From positions 1 to 64,000 of the forward strand of contig NZ_MTKN01000003.1 in assembly GCF_001975825.1 (NCBI RefSeq): DNA of 64,000 bases, in the 5' to 3' direction. The DNA is from [Flexibacter] sp. ATCC 35208 (lineage in GTDB: Bacteria; Bacteroidota; Bacteroidia; Chitinophagales; Chitinophagaceae). The translations under genes were made by a program, and so were the position numbers. The notes below the pieces were generated by a model, which made no database searches, had not been told where the DNA came from, and saw only the letters and a program-made list of their open reading frames with translations. Position 1 is the stretch's first letter; each line of letters begins with the position of its first letter. Shown piece by piece: positions 36,945-45,913 of the stretch.

Positions 36945-39900
36945 CTACTCGCCACCCTTCTTTTTATACGCCCAGTAAAAAAACTGTGGTAATACCATCA
37001 GACTCAATAGCATACACACGACCAATCCCCCCACTATCATAATCGCCAACGGCTTCTGGATCTCCGATCCCATACCATGACTCAATGCCGCCGGCAATAA
37101 TCCCAACGATCCCATCACCGCTATCATAAATACAGGTCTGATCCTATCCCTCACTCCATTTTCTATCGCCTCTTTCAACGGCATCCCATTCTCCCAGTAA
37201 CTCTTCATCACCGATATCAATATGATCCCATCTATCGTTCCTACGCCAAATAATATAATAAATCCAATACCTGCCGAAATCCCGAATATGGTATGCGTTA
37301 TCCACAACGAAAAGAACCCACCCATAAAGGCAAACGGCACCGTTATCAACGACAACAAAGTATCCTTCAGGTTATTGAAATTGATATACAACAGGAACCC
37401 GATCAATAACAACGATATCGGTACAATATACGCCAGCCGGCCCGTAGCCCGCTGCTGACTCTCAAACTCCCCTGCCCATTCCAGCTTATACGCCTCCGGT
37501 AATTTCACCCGCTCCTTTACCTTCTCCTGCGCTTCTGCTATGGTACCTCCCAGATCTCTACCCCTCACTGAAAAACCTACCGCTATATACCGGCTACTCC
37601 CCTGCCTGTAGATAAATGCAGGTCCCGTAAAGAACCCGATATCTGCGATCTCCGACAATGGCACCTTTGCATCTCCCGCCGCCGGCACCAATATATTCCT
37701 GATCTCCTGCTCCGATTGCCTGAAATGCTCATCGTACCGCACCCTGATCTCAAACATCCGCTCTCCCTCATAGAATGTAGATGCCGACTTCCCCCCTATC
37801 GCCATCTCTACCACCGCCTGCGCATCTTCCATGCTGATTCCATACCTGGCCATCCTCGCCTCACTCAACTTAATCCTCAATTCCGGTGCACCAATATTCC
37901 TGAACACATTCACATCCTCAATACCCCTGATACCTTTGAGCACCACAGCAATACTATCCGCCGTCCGTTCCAGTGAAGACAGATCATTACCATATACCTT
38001 CGCGACTAATGCACTCTTTACGCCCGCTACATACTCTTCCACATTATCCATGATCGGCTGACTAAACCCAAACACAATCCCCGGATACACCCGCAACTTT
38101 GCCTCCATCTGTTCCAATAACTGCTCCTTCGTTATATGGTGCTGCCATTGCCCCTCATCTTTCAACTGCACATGAAATTCAATATTGAAAAAACCAGTAG
38201 GATCCGTACCATCATTGGGTCTGCCCGTCTGTGTAAGCACAAACTGTACTTCATCAAAACTCCGCAGCTGTGCTTTCATCTCTTTCGTCAATCGCACCGA
38301 TTCATCCAGGTTCACACTACTTGGCAAGGTGGCTCTTATATAGATCGCACCCTCATTCAGCTTTGGAATAAACTCCGTTCCCATACTGCCAAATCCCAGT
38401 ATACAACCACCCAGCAGTACAAAGAAACCAATGATCGTTCCCCTCCTGTACTTAGTCGCAAACTGAAACAACCTGAATATGATCTTCCTGAAAAACTCCG
38501 TCACCACACTGTGCCTGTCTACCACATTCTTGTTCAGCAACAGTTTACACATCACTGGTACATAGGTCAAACTCAATAACAGTGACCCTAACAATGCATA
38601 CCCCAATGTAAATGCCAGTGGCGAAAACATCTTTCCTTCCACTTTCTGAAATGTAAAAATAGGCATCAACGCTACGATCAGGATCACTTGTGCAAACAGG
38701 ATCGACTTTGCCACACTTCTCGCTTTATCCTGTATGAAACCATCCTTCGGCATAGCGTTGAATGCCTCCATGCCCATATCACGGGCACGCTTGTCCATAC
38801 TGGCGAATACATGCTCGACTATCACCATCGTTCCCTCCAGCAATAACCCAAAATCTACTGCACCTATGGAGATCAGATTGGCCGACAGCCCCTGTATCCG
38901 CAACATCAGCAAGGCAAACAAAAATGCCAGCGGAATTACGGACGCCACTATCACTGTAGTTCGCCAGTTATATAGAAACACAAACACAACAATGGATACC
39001 AGCAAAATTCCCTCTATAAGGTTATGTGTAACTGTTGTAATGGTCTTATCTACCAGCTCCGTCCTGTCCAGGAACGGTTCTATCTTTACATCTTTGGGCA
39101 GGATACGATTGTTCAGATCTGCAATCCGCTCCCGCAATTTCTCAATTACCTTACTGGGGTTCTCCCCTCTCAGCATGATCACAATCCCTTCTACCAGATC
39201 GTCATCGCCGTTCAACCCAACTCTACCCAATCTCGGTTTTCCTGTCACGACTACATTCGCCACATTCTTCACCAGCACCGGGGTGCCTTTTATGTTTGTA
39301 ATAAGGATGTTCTCGATATCTGCTGTCTTTTCCAGCAATCCCACACCACGTACCACATATGCCTGACTCCCCTTCTGAATCACATCGCCACCCACGTTGA
39401 TATTACTTTTACCGATCGCCTGAAATACATCCAATGCCGTCAAACCGTAGTTCGATAGTTCTGTAGGATTCACCCTGATCTCATAACTCTTTTCTTCCCC
39501 TCCAAAACTATTCACATCTGCTACACCAGGTACTGACAACAATTCCCTGCTGATCACCCATTCCTGCAGGGCAGACAAGTCACGGATCGGTCTGTCTTTA
39601 CTCCTGATCACATATCGGAATATCTCTCCTGTGGCACCGTATGGGGGTTCTATTTCTGCATCTGCACCAGCAGGCAGATCCACATTGCGCATGCGGTTAC
39701 TCGCATATTGCTGTGCATAAAAATCTTCTACATTATCTTCGAAATTCACCGTCACGACAGACAAGCCAAAGAGTGAAATAGAACGCACATCCGTCTTACC
39801 CGGAATGGTGCTCATCTCTTTCGTAATAGGCAAGGTCACAAACTTCTCTATCTCTTCCGCACTCCGGCCCGGCCATTGTGTAATAATACGGGCACGGGTA

Positions 39901-40040
39901 TTGGTCACATCCGGATAGGCTTCTATCAATGTATTCTTAATGGCGACTACACCAGCTACTATCAGCAGGAAAGTAAAGAACAGGACCAGCGTATGGTTCT
40001 TTAGTGCAAAGCCAACGATCTTTTCTACTAGTTTGTTCAT
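36945..40040 (-). CDS. heavy-metal efflux RND transporter (CzcA/CusA-like)
   Basis: The 1031-residue inner-membrane pump has 12 predicted membrane segments and two large periplasmic loops (AEEIEKFVTLPITKEMSTIPG is typical HME-RND). In TM4 the signature reads GAVDFGLLLEGTMVIVEH (393-410). Asp396 of the proton relay is kept, but the second acidic position, Asp in CzcA (DFGLIVDG), is Glu402. Substrate may be a divalent metal or Cu/Ag; it cannot be decided from the sequence. It is encoded last in an operon with its membrane-fusion and outer-membrane partners, 1 bp after the fusion-protein gene. Confidence 0.9.
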   Translation of the reverse strand: MNKLVEKIVGFALKNHTLVLFFTFLLIVAGVVAIKNTLIEAYPDVTNTRARIITQWPGRSAEEIEKFVTLPITKEMSTIPGKTDVRSISLFGLSVVTVNFEDNVEDFYAQQYASNRMRNVDLPAGADAEIEPPYGATGEIFRYVIRSKDRPIRDLSALQEWVISRELLSVPGVADVNSFGGEEKSYEIRVNPTELSNYGLTALDVFQAIGKSNINVGGDVIQKGSQAYVVRGVGLLEKTADIENILITNIKGTPVLVKNVANVVVTGKPRLGRVGLNGDDDLVEGIVIMLRGENPSKVIEKLRERIADLNNRILPKDVKIEPFLDRTELVDKTITTVTHNLIEGILLVSIVVFVFLYNWRTTVIVASVIPLAFLFALLMLRIQGLSANLISIGAVDFGLLLEGTMVIVEHVFASMDKRARDMGMEAFNAMPKDGFIQDKARSVAKSILFAQVILIVALMPIFTFQKVEGKMFSPLAFTLGYALLGSLLLSLTYVPVMCKLLLNKNVVDRHSVVTEFFRKIIFRLFQFATKYRRGTIIGFFVLLGGCILGFGSMGTEFIPKLNEGAIYIRATLPSSVNLDESVRLTKEMKAQLRSFDEVQFVLTQTGRPNDGTDPTGFFNIEFHVQLKDEGQWQHHITKEQLLEQMEAKLRVYPGIVFGFSQPIMDNVEEYVAGVKSALVAKVYGNDLSSLERTADSIAVVLKGIRGIEDVNVFRNIGAPELRIKLSEARMARYGISMEDAQAVVEMAIGGKSASTFYEGERMFEIRVRYDEHFRQSEQEIRNILVPAAGDAKVPLSEIADIGFFTGPAFIYRQGSSRYIAVGFSVRGRDLGGTIAEAQEKVKERVKLPEAYKLEWAGEFESQQRATGRLAYIVPISLLLIGFLLYINFNNLKDTLLSLITVPFAFMGGFFSLWITHTIFGISAGIGFIILFGVGTIDGIILISVMKSYWENGMPLKEAIENGVRDRIRPVFMIAVMGSLGLLPAALSHGMGSEIQKPLAIMIVGGLVVCMLLSLMVLPQFFYWAYKKKGGE

Positions 40041-40041
40041 A

Positions 40042-41139
40042 CTATCTTCCTTTCAGCTGATTATAGATCAATAACTGGTTGCGACTGATGATGATATCAC
40101 CTTTGTGCAGTACATCCTCATTCACATAATAATACTGCTTATCGTGCGACAGCGGATTAATGGTCAGTTCACGCACATCGCAGTCACTGTGATACGCCAC
40201 CACATGGTAGTTATCATCGTCAAAGATCACGGCATCCAGTGGCACTGCCAGCGCCTGTTCATTTGTGCTCATATGTACATTCACACTCACCATCATATCC
40301 GGCTTTAATTCCAGATTGGCGTTGTCAATTTCTACCACTGCTTTCATTACTTTTTCTTCCGGATCAAAGATGTTGGAGAGACGGGAGATCCTGCCTGTAA
40401 ACACTTTTCCCGGATAAGCGGTGGTACTGATCTCTACTTCCTGACCCGCTTTCACCATGCCTAACTGTGCCGCATATACATTTGCCATGACCCACACCCG
40501 CTTCAGGTCAGAAATGATAAACAGATCATCATCCCCCGCATTCACCTGATAGCCGGTAGTCATTTTCTTCGCCACGATATAACCACTCATAGGCGCATGT
40601 ATCAGTAATACACCTTTATCCACACTGCCACCCTGTATAGTGAGTGTTTCTTTGATCCTGTTAATTTCCAGTTTACCTGCGGCCACTTCATTCTGTGCTT
40701 CCAGCAATTCTTTGTCTGATGCAATGCCATCATCGTGCAGACTGGTCGTAGCTCTCAATTGTCTTTCTGCCAGTGCAAGCGCAGCTTCTGTTTTGTGAAG
40801 CCCCGCAGATTGATCACTCAATTCTGTCGTTTTTATTTCGGCCAATACCTGTCCTTTGGTGACATAATCACCGAGGTTAAAACGTACTTCTCTTACTACA
40901 CCACTGGCCAGTGATTGATAATGATACAGGTGATCCTGATCATAACTCACACTCCCCGTCAGTTCCAGCTCTCCGTGTACAGGAGCTTCTGACAGCGGCG
41001 TTAACTGAATCAGCTTTTTCAGGCTGGGCGAAATAATACAGGTATTTGCCTCCTGCGTAGTGGTGTTAGTCGTAGTGGTAGAATTGTGACAGGCAGATAT
41101 TAATACCATGGCCAGTCCTATGTAAAATATACGGTACAT
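40042..41139 (-). CDS. RND efflux membrane-fusion protein (CusB/CzcB-like) lipoprotein
   Basis: The 365-residue product has a lipobox (LAMVLISACHNS), then the lipoyl/barrel-sandwich halves (GVVREVRFNLGDYVTKGQVL; LIHAPMSGYIVAKKMTTGYQVNAG) around an alpha-hairpin, and the beta-barrel domain (VEISTTAYPGKVFTGRISRL). It joins the RND pump to the outer-membrane channel. No long Met/His-rich N-terminal metal site is seen beyond CHNSTTTT. Confidence 0.9.
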   Translation of the reverse strand: MYRIFYIGLAMVLISACHNSTTTTNTTTQEANTCIISPSLKKLIQLTPLSEAPVHGELELTGSVSYDQDHLYHYQSLASGVVREVRFNLGDYVTKGQVLAEIKTTELSDQSAGLHKTEAALALAERQLRATTSLHDDGIASDKELLEAQNEVAAGKLEINRIKETLTIQGGSVDKGVLLIHAPMSGYIVAKKMTTGYQVNAGDDDLFIISDLKRVWVMANVYAAQLGMVKAGQEVEISTTAYPGKVFTGRISRLSNIFDPEEKVMKAVVEIDNANLELKPDMMVSVNVHMSTNEQALAVPLDAVIFDDDNYHVVAYHSDCDVRELTINPLSHDKQYYYVNEDVLHKGDIIISRNQLLIYNQLKGR

Positions 41140-41149
41140 AATGCGTTGT

Positions 41150-42436
41150 TTATAGCTCCGTTCCGGTTAAGTAATTAAGCTTCGCCTTTTTCATACTGAT
41201 GTTCCTGATCGCAGCATAGTATTGCTGCTTGCTATCGCGAAAAGAGCTGAAGAAATCCAGGAATTCCAGCAGACTGATATTCCGGCTCACGAAGTTGCGG
41301 CTGATGCCTTCTACCATGGTATCGAGTTTATCCAGGTAGTCGGTGTCAATACTTTCATACAGGCCAATCGCTTTGTGCAGGTCTGTCCATTCTTTTACCA
41401 CCGCATTATTCACTTCTGTGATCTTATTTTTCTCTAACAGATCACTTTGTTGTACTGCCAGTTGTGCCGCTTTGATATTGCCTTTATTCCTGTTGAAAAA
41501 TGGCAGATCCATAGAGACGCCGGCGCCCATAAAGTTGAGCTGATCATTACCTGCTCTGTCGTAGTTTACATTGAGGCTCAGGTCAGGTACCCTGTTTGCT
41601 TTTTCTACAGTCAATGCAGCTACACTTACCTGCTTTTGTTGCTGTGCAGCCATGATACCTGCATTGTGTTGTGTAGCCTGTGTAAGTAATTCCTGCAAAG
41701 GATGTTGCTCCAATTCAGTGACCATATCTGAAGTAGCTATTGGGTCATCCAATACCAGGTACACATTTGAGTTCAGCGCCAGTAAGTTTTTCAGGTGTTC
41801 CTGCTGTGCCGTCAGGTCTTCGTGTGTTTCATTGATATCCGACTGCAGGGAGATCTGTAAAGCTTTGATGCGGTACATCTCAGTTTGTGAAATATTCCCC
41901 TGCTTCAGCATGGCCTGTTGTGCCTTTAATAAAGTATTCACAACGCCTAACTGAAATAACTGATCGCCCTGTATCTGTTGCAGATATAATAATGAAGCTT
42001 CTGTTTGCCGGAAGTCAGCCTTCAATGATTGCAGCAAGTCCATGAAATTGCTGGCCGCGAGGTCTTTGTTGCGGGATTCCAGGTCAATATTTTTCTTTCG
42101 CTTGCGTGCGGTATAAATCAGTTGTTCCAGCTGTGCGCTGAATGTTCTGTCTCTCCAGAAATTACCAAATAGCGGGGGCGCAGATGCCGTCGTACCATTG
42201 GTGTAGAACTGGATATCGCCGATGGACAGGTTGGGATTGGGCCATGCTCTGGCCTGCAGGATCTTTGCTTCTGCTATAGGAATTTCCAGTTTCCCTGCCA
42301 GCAGTGACAGATTATTTTCAAGAAAAACCTTTTCAGCATCCGGCAGTGCATAGCGTACAGTATCTGTCTGCGCTTCAGCTACAGGCAATATGACTGCGAG
42401 ATATAGGAAGAGGAATAATACCCGTTTCAAATACAT
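41150..42436 (-). CDS. TolC/CusC-family outer-membrane efflux protein
   Basis: The 428-residue product has a cleavable signal (LYLAVILPVAEAQ) and two OEP repeats of long helices (NNLSLLAGKLEIPIAEAKIL; ARAWPNPNLSIGDIQFY; LSLNVNYDRAGNDQLNFMG; FFNRNKGNIKAAQLAVQQS). It should form the trimeric exit duct of the metal pump. It is the first structural gene of the cassette, 84 bp after the histidine kinase gene. Confidence 0.92.
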   Translation of the reverse strand: MYLKRVLFLFLYLAVILPVAEAQTDTVRYALPDAEKVFLENNLSLLAGKLEIPIAEAKILQARAWPNPNLSIGDIQFYTNGTTASAPPLFGNFWRDRTFSAQLEQLIYTARKRKKNIDLESRNKDLAASNFMDLLQSLKADFRQTEASLLYLQQIQGDQLFQLGVVNTLLKAQQAMLKQGNISQTEMYRIKALQISLQSDINETHEDLTAQQEHLKNLLALNSNVYLVLDDPIATSDMVTELEQHPLQELLTQATQHNAGIMAAQQQKQVSVAALTVEKANRVPDLSLNVNYDRAGNDQLNFMGAGVSMDLPFFNRNKGNIKAAQLAVQQSDLLEKNKITEVNNAVVKEWTDLHKAIGLYESIDTDYLDKLDTMVEGISRNFVSRNISLLEFLDFFSSFRDSKQQYYAAIRNISMKKAKLNYLTGTEL

Positions 42437-42520
42437 GATCGTTTTATAAATTTTAACGCATGTAAAGTTGCAACGCTGTTATTAGGGGGCCGTTAGAGGT
42501 AAATTAAAAACCCATTAGAT

Positions 42521-43882
42521 TTAATGGTGAGTCGTGAAGGAAACGTTAAATGTACTGCCGTGGCCGGGTTCACTGCTCACACTGATTTGTCCATTGTGTG
42601 CCTGGATGATCTTTTGTGCCATCGATAAGCCGATGCCAAAGCCGGGATAAATACGTGCATTATTGGCCCTGAAGAGTGGCATAAAAATGCGTGCTGCATC
42701 CTCGGGTAATATACCGATTCCACTATCCGTGATAGTGATTAACAATTGTTCTTCCTGGCAATCCAGGGTGCAATCCACAGGTTGATTGCCGGAGAACTTA
42801 AAGGCATTCTTGATAATATTTTTGATAGCCAGTACCAGCAACTCTCTGTTACCTGTTATTTCCAGCCTGGTAGCATCTTCAGGCAATTGTAACATCTGCA
42901 TATTGAGTAGCTGTTCAGGATGTTTGCTGGCCCATTCTTCCCGCAGGTCCCACAGCAGTTCGTCCATTCTGATATGTTCTTTGCCTGCATAGGTATCTGT
43001 ATCTGCCTGTGTGAGTTCCAGCAGCCCATTGGTGATGGTTTTCAGTTTGGCTGATTCATCCAGTACAGAGCGCAATGTTTTTATATAGTCTTCCTGATTT
43101 CTTTGCTTTTGGAGAATGACTTCCAGTTCGGTGATAATCGCTGTCAGTGGCGTACGTAACTCATGCGATGCATTGGAGACAAAGGATTGCTGCATGTGAA
43201 AGGCTTTTTCCAGGTGTTCCAGCAGGTCATTGAAGTTACTGGCCAGTTCATCGATTTCATCTTCATTACGGCTCTTTTTCACACGGGCATGTAGGTTGGA
43301 AGCACGAATATTCTTCACTTGTCTGTTAATGAAATTGATGGGGCGCAATGCACGATAAGAGAACCACTGCCCAATTACGAATACCATGAGCATACCGAGT
43401 GCAAATGTGCCGCCTAAGATCCAGAGGTTATGTATCAATTGTGCCTGTCCCGCTTCGTTGCCGGCGGTGACGAAGATGACAAAGTTCCCCTGGTTGTCTG
43501 AATAATACAGCCCTACAGCGGGTTGGCCTTTATAATGGAAACGGTATTTTTTATGGTAGCGAACTGTCTGGATAATGGCAGGTGGTATGTTGAGAGCACC
43601 CGGTTCAATAAATACAGGCTGGTTTTCTTCATCGTAGATCATACCATCTTCGCCGGGGATGGTTTGTATGTATTTCTTTTCGATGTCTTTCCACTTCTTT
43701 TTGGCCAGTTCATCTTTTTCCAGGAATACCTGTGCGGTGATGAGGGCGCGGTCTTCCAGCTGGTTAAAAAAGGTGTTATTCACATAGTTTTGCAACAGGA
43801 GGTATACGAGCACGAAAATGACCAGCAGGATGCAACCTGATAGAACGGTAAACTGTAATGCCAGTCGGTGACGTATCTTCAT
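42521..43882 (-). CDS. sensor histidine kinase (CusS-like)
   Basis: The 453-residue protein has TM1 (about 10-31), a periplasmic sensor of about 115 residues, TM2 (about 152-172), HAMP (about 173-225), HisKA with phospho-acceptor His240 in SFVSNASHELRTPLTAI, and an HATPase domain (NIIKNAFKFSG, DSGIGI, GFGIGLSMAQKI). It pairs with the response regulator 8 bp upstream and probably senses metal in the periplasm, inferred from the adjacent efflux genes. Confidence 0.93.
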   Translation of the reverse strand: MKIRHRLALQFTVLSGCILLVIFVLVYLLLQNYVNNTFFNQLEDRALITAQVFLEKDELAKKKWKDIEKKYIQTIPGEDGMIYDEENQPVFIEPGALNIPPAIIQTVRYHKKYRFHYKGQPAVGLYYSDNQGNFVIFVTAGNEAGQAQLIHNLWILGGTFALGMLMVFVIGQWFSYRALRPINFINRQVKNIRASNLHARVKKSRNEDEIDELASNFNDLLEHLEKAFHMQQSFVSNASHELRTPLTAIITELEVILQKQRNQEDYIKTLRSVLDESAKLKTITNGLLELTQADTDTYAGKEHIRMDELLWDLREEWASKHPEQLLNMQMLQLPEDATRLEITGNRELLVLAIKNIIKNAFKFSGNQPVDCTLDCQEEQLLITITDSGIGILPEDAARIFMPLFRANNARIYPGFGIGLSMAQKIIQAHNGQISVSSEPGHGSTFNVSFTTHH

Positions 43883-43890
43883 AAACCCGT

Positions 43891-44571
43891 TTATTTCATC
43901 TTCATCACATATCCCATGCCGACTACGGTATGTATTAAGCGGTCGCCTGAGAATCCTTTTTCAATTTTATTGCGGAGGTAGTTGATGTATACATCAATCG
44001 TGTTGGTACCGCTGTCGAAGTCTAGTCCCCATACAGTTTGGGCGATGTAAGCGCGGGAGAGGACTTTATTGCAGTTATTCATGAAGAGTTCTAACAAAGC
44101 GTATTCCTTGGCGGTGAGGATGATTTCTTTGTTTTCCCGGGTGGCTGTTTTGGTGTCCAGGTCCAGGGTGAGGTCCATGAAGGTGAGTCTGGAGGTAGCG
44201 GCTTTGAAGTCGGCGGTGCGGCGGTGCAGGGCGTTTGTTCTGGCCAGGAGTTCACTGAAGTGAAATGGTTTGGCGAGGTAGTCGTCTGCGCCAGCGTTGA
44301 GGCCATCTACTATGTCGGGGGTAGTATTGAGGGCGGTGAGCATGAGCACGGGGGTACGGATGCCTTGTTCGCGGATGCTTTTGCTCAACTGCAGGCCGTT
44401 CATGTAGGGGAGCATCACATCCATGATGATCACATCGTAATCGTGCTGCATGATTGCTTTATGTCCGATTTCGCCATCGTAAGCTACTTCCACCTGGTGT
44501 TGGTCTTCTTCCAGTCCTTTTTTGATGAAAGCGGCGACTTTGGGCTCATCTTCTATCAGTAGTATCTTCAC
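43891..44571 (-). CDS. OmpR-family response regulator (CusR-like)
   Basis: The 226-residue protein starts at a GTG (44571), read as Met in MKILLIEDEPKVAAF. An ATG two bases upstream is out of frame and followed by TGA. The receiver domain has Asp51 (DVIIMDVMLPYMNGL) and Lys in the LAKPF motif. The C-terminal winged helix carries LTAKEYALLELFMNN and TNTIDVYINYLRNKIEKGF. It likely controls the efflux operon that follows. Confidence 0.94.
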   Translation of the reverse strand: MKILLIEDEPKVAAFIKKGLEEDQHQVEVAYDGEIGHKAIMQHDYDVIIMDVMLPYMNGLQLSKSIREQGIRTPVLMLTALNTTPDIVDGLNAGADDYLAKPFHFSELLARTNALHRRTADFKAATSRLTFMDLTLDLDTKTATRENKEIILTAKEYALLELFMNNCNKVLSRAYIAQTVWGLDFDSGTNTIDVYINYLRNKIEKGFSGDRLIHTVVGMGYVMKMK

Positions 44572-44575
44572 ATGG

Positions 44576-44583
44576 CAAAGGTA
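44576..44583 (-). promoter_or_regulatory. -7 element directly before the response-regulator gene
   Basis: TACCTTTG on the minus strand ends four bases before the GTG start, implying a leaderless or nearly leaderless transcript if used. No TTTG is seen 19-21 bp upstream, consistent with an activator-dependent promoter. Confidence 0.4.
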
Positions 44584-44613
44584 CCGATTATGAATAGCAG
44601 GGAAAGGGAATTC

Positions 44614-44641
44614 GGATTATAAAAGGATTAAAAGATCCTTT
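44614..44641. promoter_or_regulatory. candidate response-regulator operator
   Basis: Two GGATTA copies (44614 and 44625) are spaced by exactly 11 bp. The second overlaps an inverted repeat AAAGGAT/ATCCTTT (44622-44628, 44635-44641). OmpR-type regulators bind direct repeats with 10-11 bp spacing, and the site lies 31-58 bp upstream of the -7 element. Assignment is inferred. Confidence 0.35.
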
Positions 44642-44795
44642 AAATGGCCTGCGGCAACATGGAAATTTTCTCCTTTTTAGGCTGATGCCTGAAATACGAA
44701 TCCTTTGCTACCGCAGGGAAATCTGGGTAAAAGGATTGCCCCGGCAGGAGAAAAAGCCCTCTTATCATCCTTACTGTCGCAGGCCAGTTTTAAAC

Positions 44796-44824
44796 AAAAA
44801 AAAGCCGCCCCTTTCGGAACGGCT
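44796..44824 (-). terminator. terminator of the tuf-secE-nusG unit
   Basis: AGCCGTTCC/GGGGCGGCT on the minus strand (two G-U pairs, 4-nt loop, 44824-44803) is followed by eight T (44803-44796). It lies 23 bp after the nusG stop, so transcription ends before the efflux cassette. Confidence 0.85.
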
Positions 44825-44846
44825 CCTATTAAAAAACCTAAAATCT

Positions 44847-45440
44847 TTAGCTTATTTTCTCTACCTGCATAAAGTTCAACTCCACTGGTGTAGCTCGACC
44901 AAAGATCTTTACTGTCACCTTCAACTTCTTCTTATCTTCGATCACCTCTTCAATAACACCATTAAAGTCATTGAATGGTCCGTCGATAATCTTGATAGTT
45001 TCTCCAACGATGAACGGTTCGCTCATGGTCAGTCCGTTATCAGACAGTTCATCGACCTTACCTAACATTTTATTTACTTCAGCTTTACGCAGAGCGATCG
45101 GCTTTTCTTTACCAAGGAAGTGGATTACACCGGAAACGTTGCGGATGGATTGGATGACTTCGTCACTCATTTTACCATCTATAGCTTCGATCATCACATA
45201 TCCGGGATAAAAGTTCTTTTCGCGCATCACTTTCTTACCAGCCTGTACTTTATACACTTTCTCAACAGGCAAGAAGATCTGAGTGATCACATTTCCCCAA
45301 TCGGAACGGCGCACCTCAATATCCAGGTATTCTTTAACCTTCTTTTCTTTTCCACTCACCACTCTAAGTACATACCATTTGGTATCCTGGGTCGGAACAT
45401 TTGTTTCTTCTGCAGGGTTATTGGATGCTTCTGTCATCAT
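44847..45440 (-). CDS. nusG: transcription termination/antitermination factor NusG
   Basis: The 197-residue protein has an unstructured N-terminus (about 1-19), the NGN domain (KWYVLRVVSGKEKKVKEYL; NFYPGYVMIEA; GVIHFLG) and the C-terminal KOW domain (FIVGETIKIIDGPFNDFNGVI). Starts at 45440 and 45437 are both possible (Met-Met); the first overlaps the secE stop by one base. rplK, its usual downstream neighbour, is 8.8 kb away. Confidence 0.97.
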   Translation of the reverse strand: MMTEASNNPAEETNVPTQDTKWYVLRVVSGKEKKVKEYLDIEVRRSDWGNVITQIFLPVEKVYKVQAGKKVMREKNFYPGYVMIEAIDGKMSDEVIQSIRNVSGVIHFLGKEKPIALRKAEVNKMLGKVDELSDNGLTMSEPFIVGETIKIIDGPFNDFNGVIEEVIEDKKKLKVTVKIFGRATPVELNFMQVEKIS

Positions 45441-45631
45441 TAGAACATTTTATAATACTGTGTTAACACCAGGTTAGAAAGGGCATCCATTCCCCATACA
45501 ACAAGGGTAATTACCACGGTAGCAATTAGAACAACCATTGTAGAGGACTGTAGTTCCTGCCAGCTAGGCCAGGATACTTTATGCACCAGTTCATGATAGG
45601 ATTCCCGGAAATAGTTTCTGAGCTTGTTCAT
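45440..45631 (-). CDS. secE: preprotein translocase subunit SecE
   Basis: The start is ATG 45631 (MNKLRNYFRESYHELVHKV); the longer frame upstream runs through a hairpin and has no SecE features. The 63-residue protein has the conserved VSWPSWQELQSSTMVVLI motif and one membrane helix (about 33-53), as in short bacterial SecE. It stabilises SecY. It overlaps nusG by one base. Confidence 0.95.
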   Translation of the reverse strand: MNKLRNYFRESYHELVHKVSWPSWQELQSSTMVVLIATVVITLVVWGMDALSNLVLTQYYKMF

Positions 45632-45663
45632 TGGTTTAAAATTAACCGTTTGAAAACATGAAA

Positions 45664-45715
45664 GGTGAAAAGTGAATGGCGAATGAAATTCACAATTCAC
45701 CTTTCACTTTTCACC
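45664..45715 (-). repeat. inverted repeat between tRNA-Trp and secE
   Basis: GGTGAAAAGTGAA (45664-45676) and TTCACTTTTCACC (45703-45715) form a perfect 13-bp stem with a 26-nt loop. It starts 13 nt after the tRNA 3' end and 32 nt before secE. It may be a processing site that frees the tRNA, or an attenuator. Confidence 0.6.
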
Positions 45716-45727
45716 AATTTTACACTG

Positions 45728-45798
45728 CACGGGCACAAGGATTCGAACCCTGATCAAAGGTTTTGGAGACCTCTATTCTACCATTGAACTATGCCCGT
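45728..45798 (-). tRNA. tRNA-Trp (anticodon CCA)
   Basis: A 71-nt cloverleaf: acceptor ACGGGCA/TGCCCGT, anticodon loop CTCCAAA (CCA), T-arm with GGTTCGAATCC. It lies between tuf and secE, its usual place in Bacteroidota and several other phyla. Confidence 0.93.
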
Positions 45799-45802
45799 GT
45801 AT

Positions 45803-45896
45803 AAAGCCATTAGCAGTTTGCTTATGTCACACCGAAATCGAATTTACTAAAAAATCTGATTAACCGGCTAGCAATTTGCGAATTGCTAATGGCTTT
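45803..45896 (-). repeat. competing hairpins between tuf and tRNA-Trp
   Basis: AAAGCCATTAGCA (45803-45815) and TGCTAATGGCTTT (45884-45896) pair over 13 bp. A nested AGCAATT/AATTGCT hairpin (45870-45876, 45881-45887) shares bases with the right arm. Only one can form at a time, so this spacer may act as a switch or a tuf 3'-end processing element. Confidence 0.55.
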
Positions 45897-45913
45897 TATG
45901 CTGAAAAAAGTGA

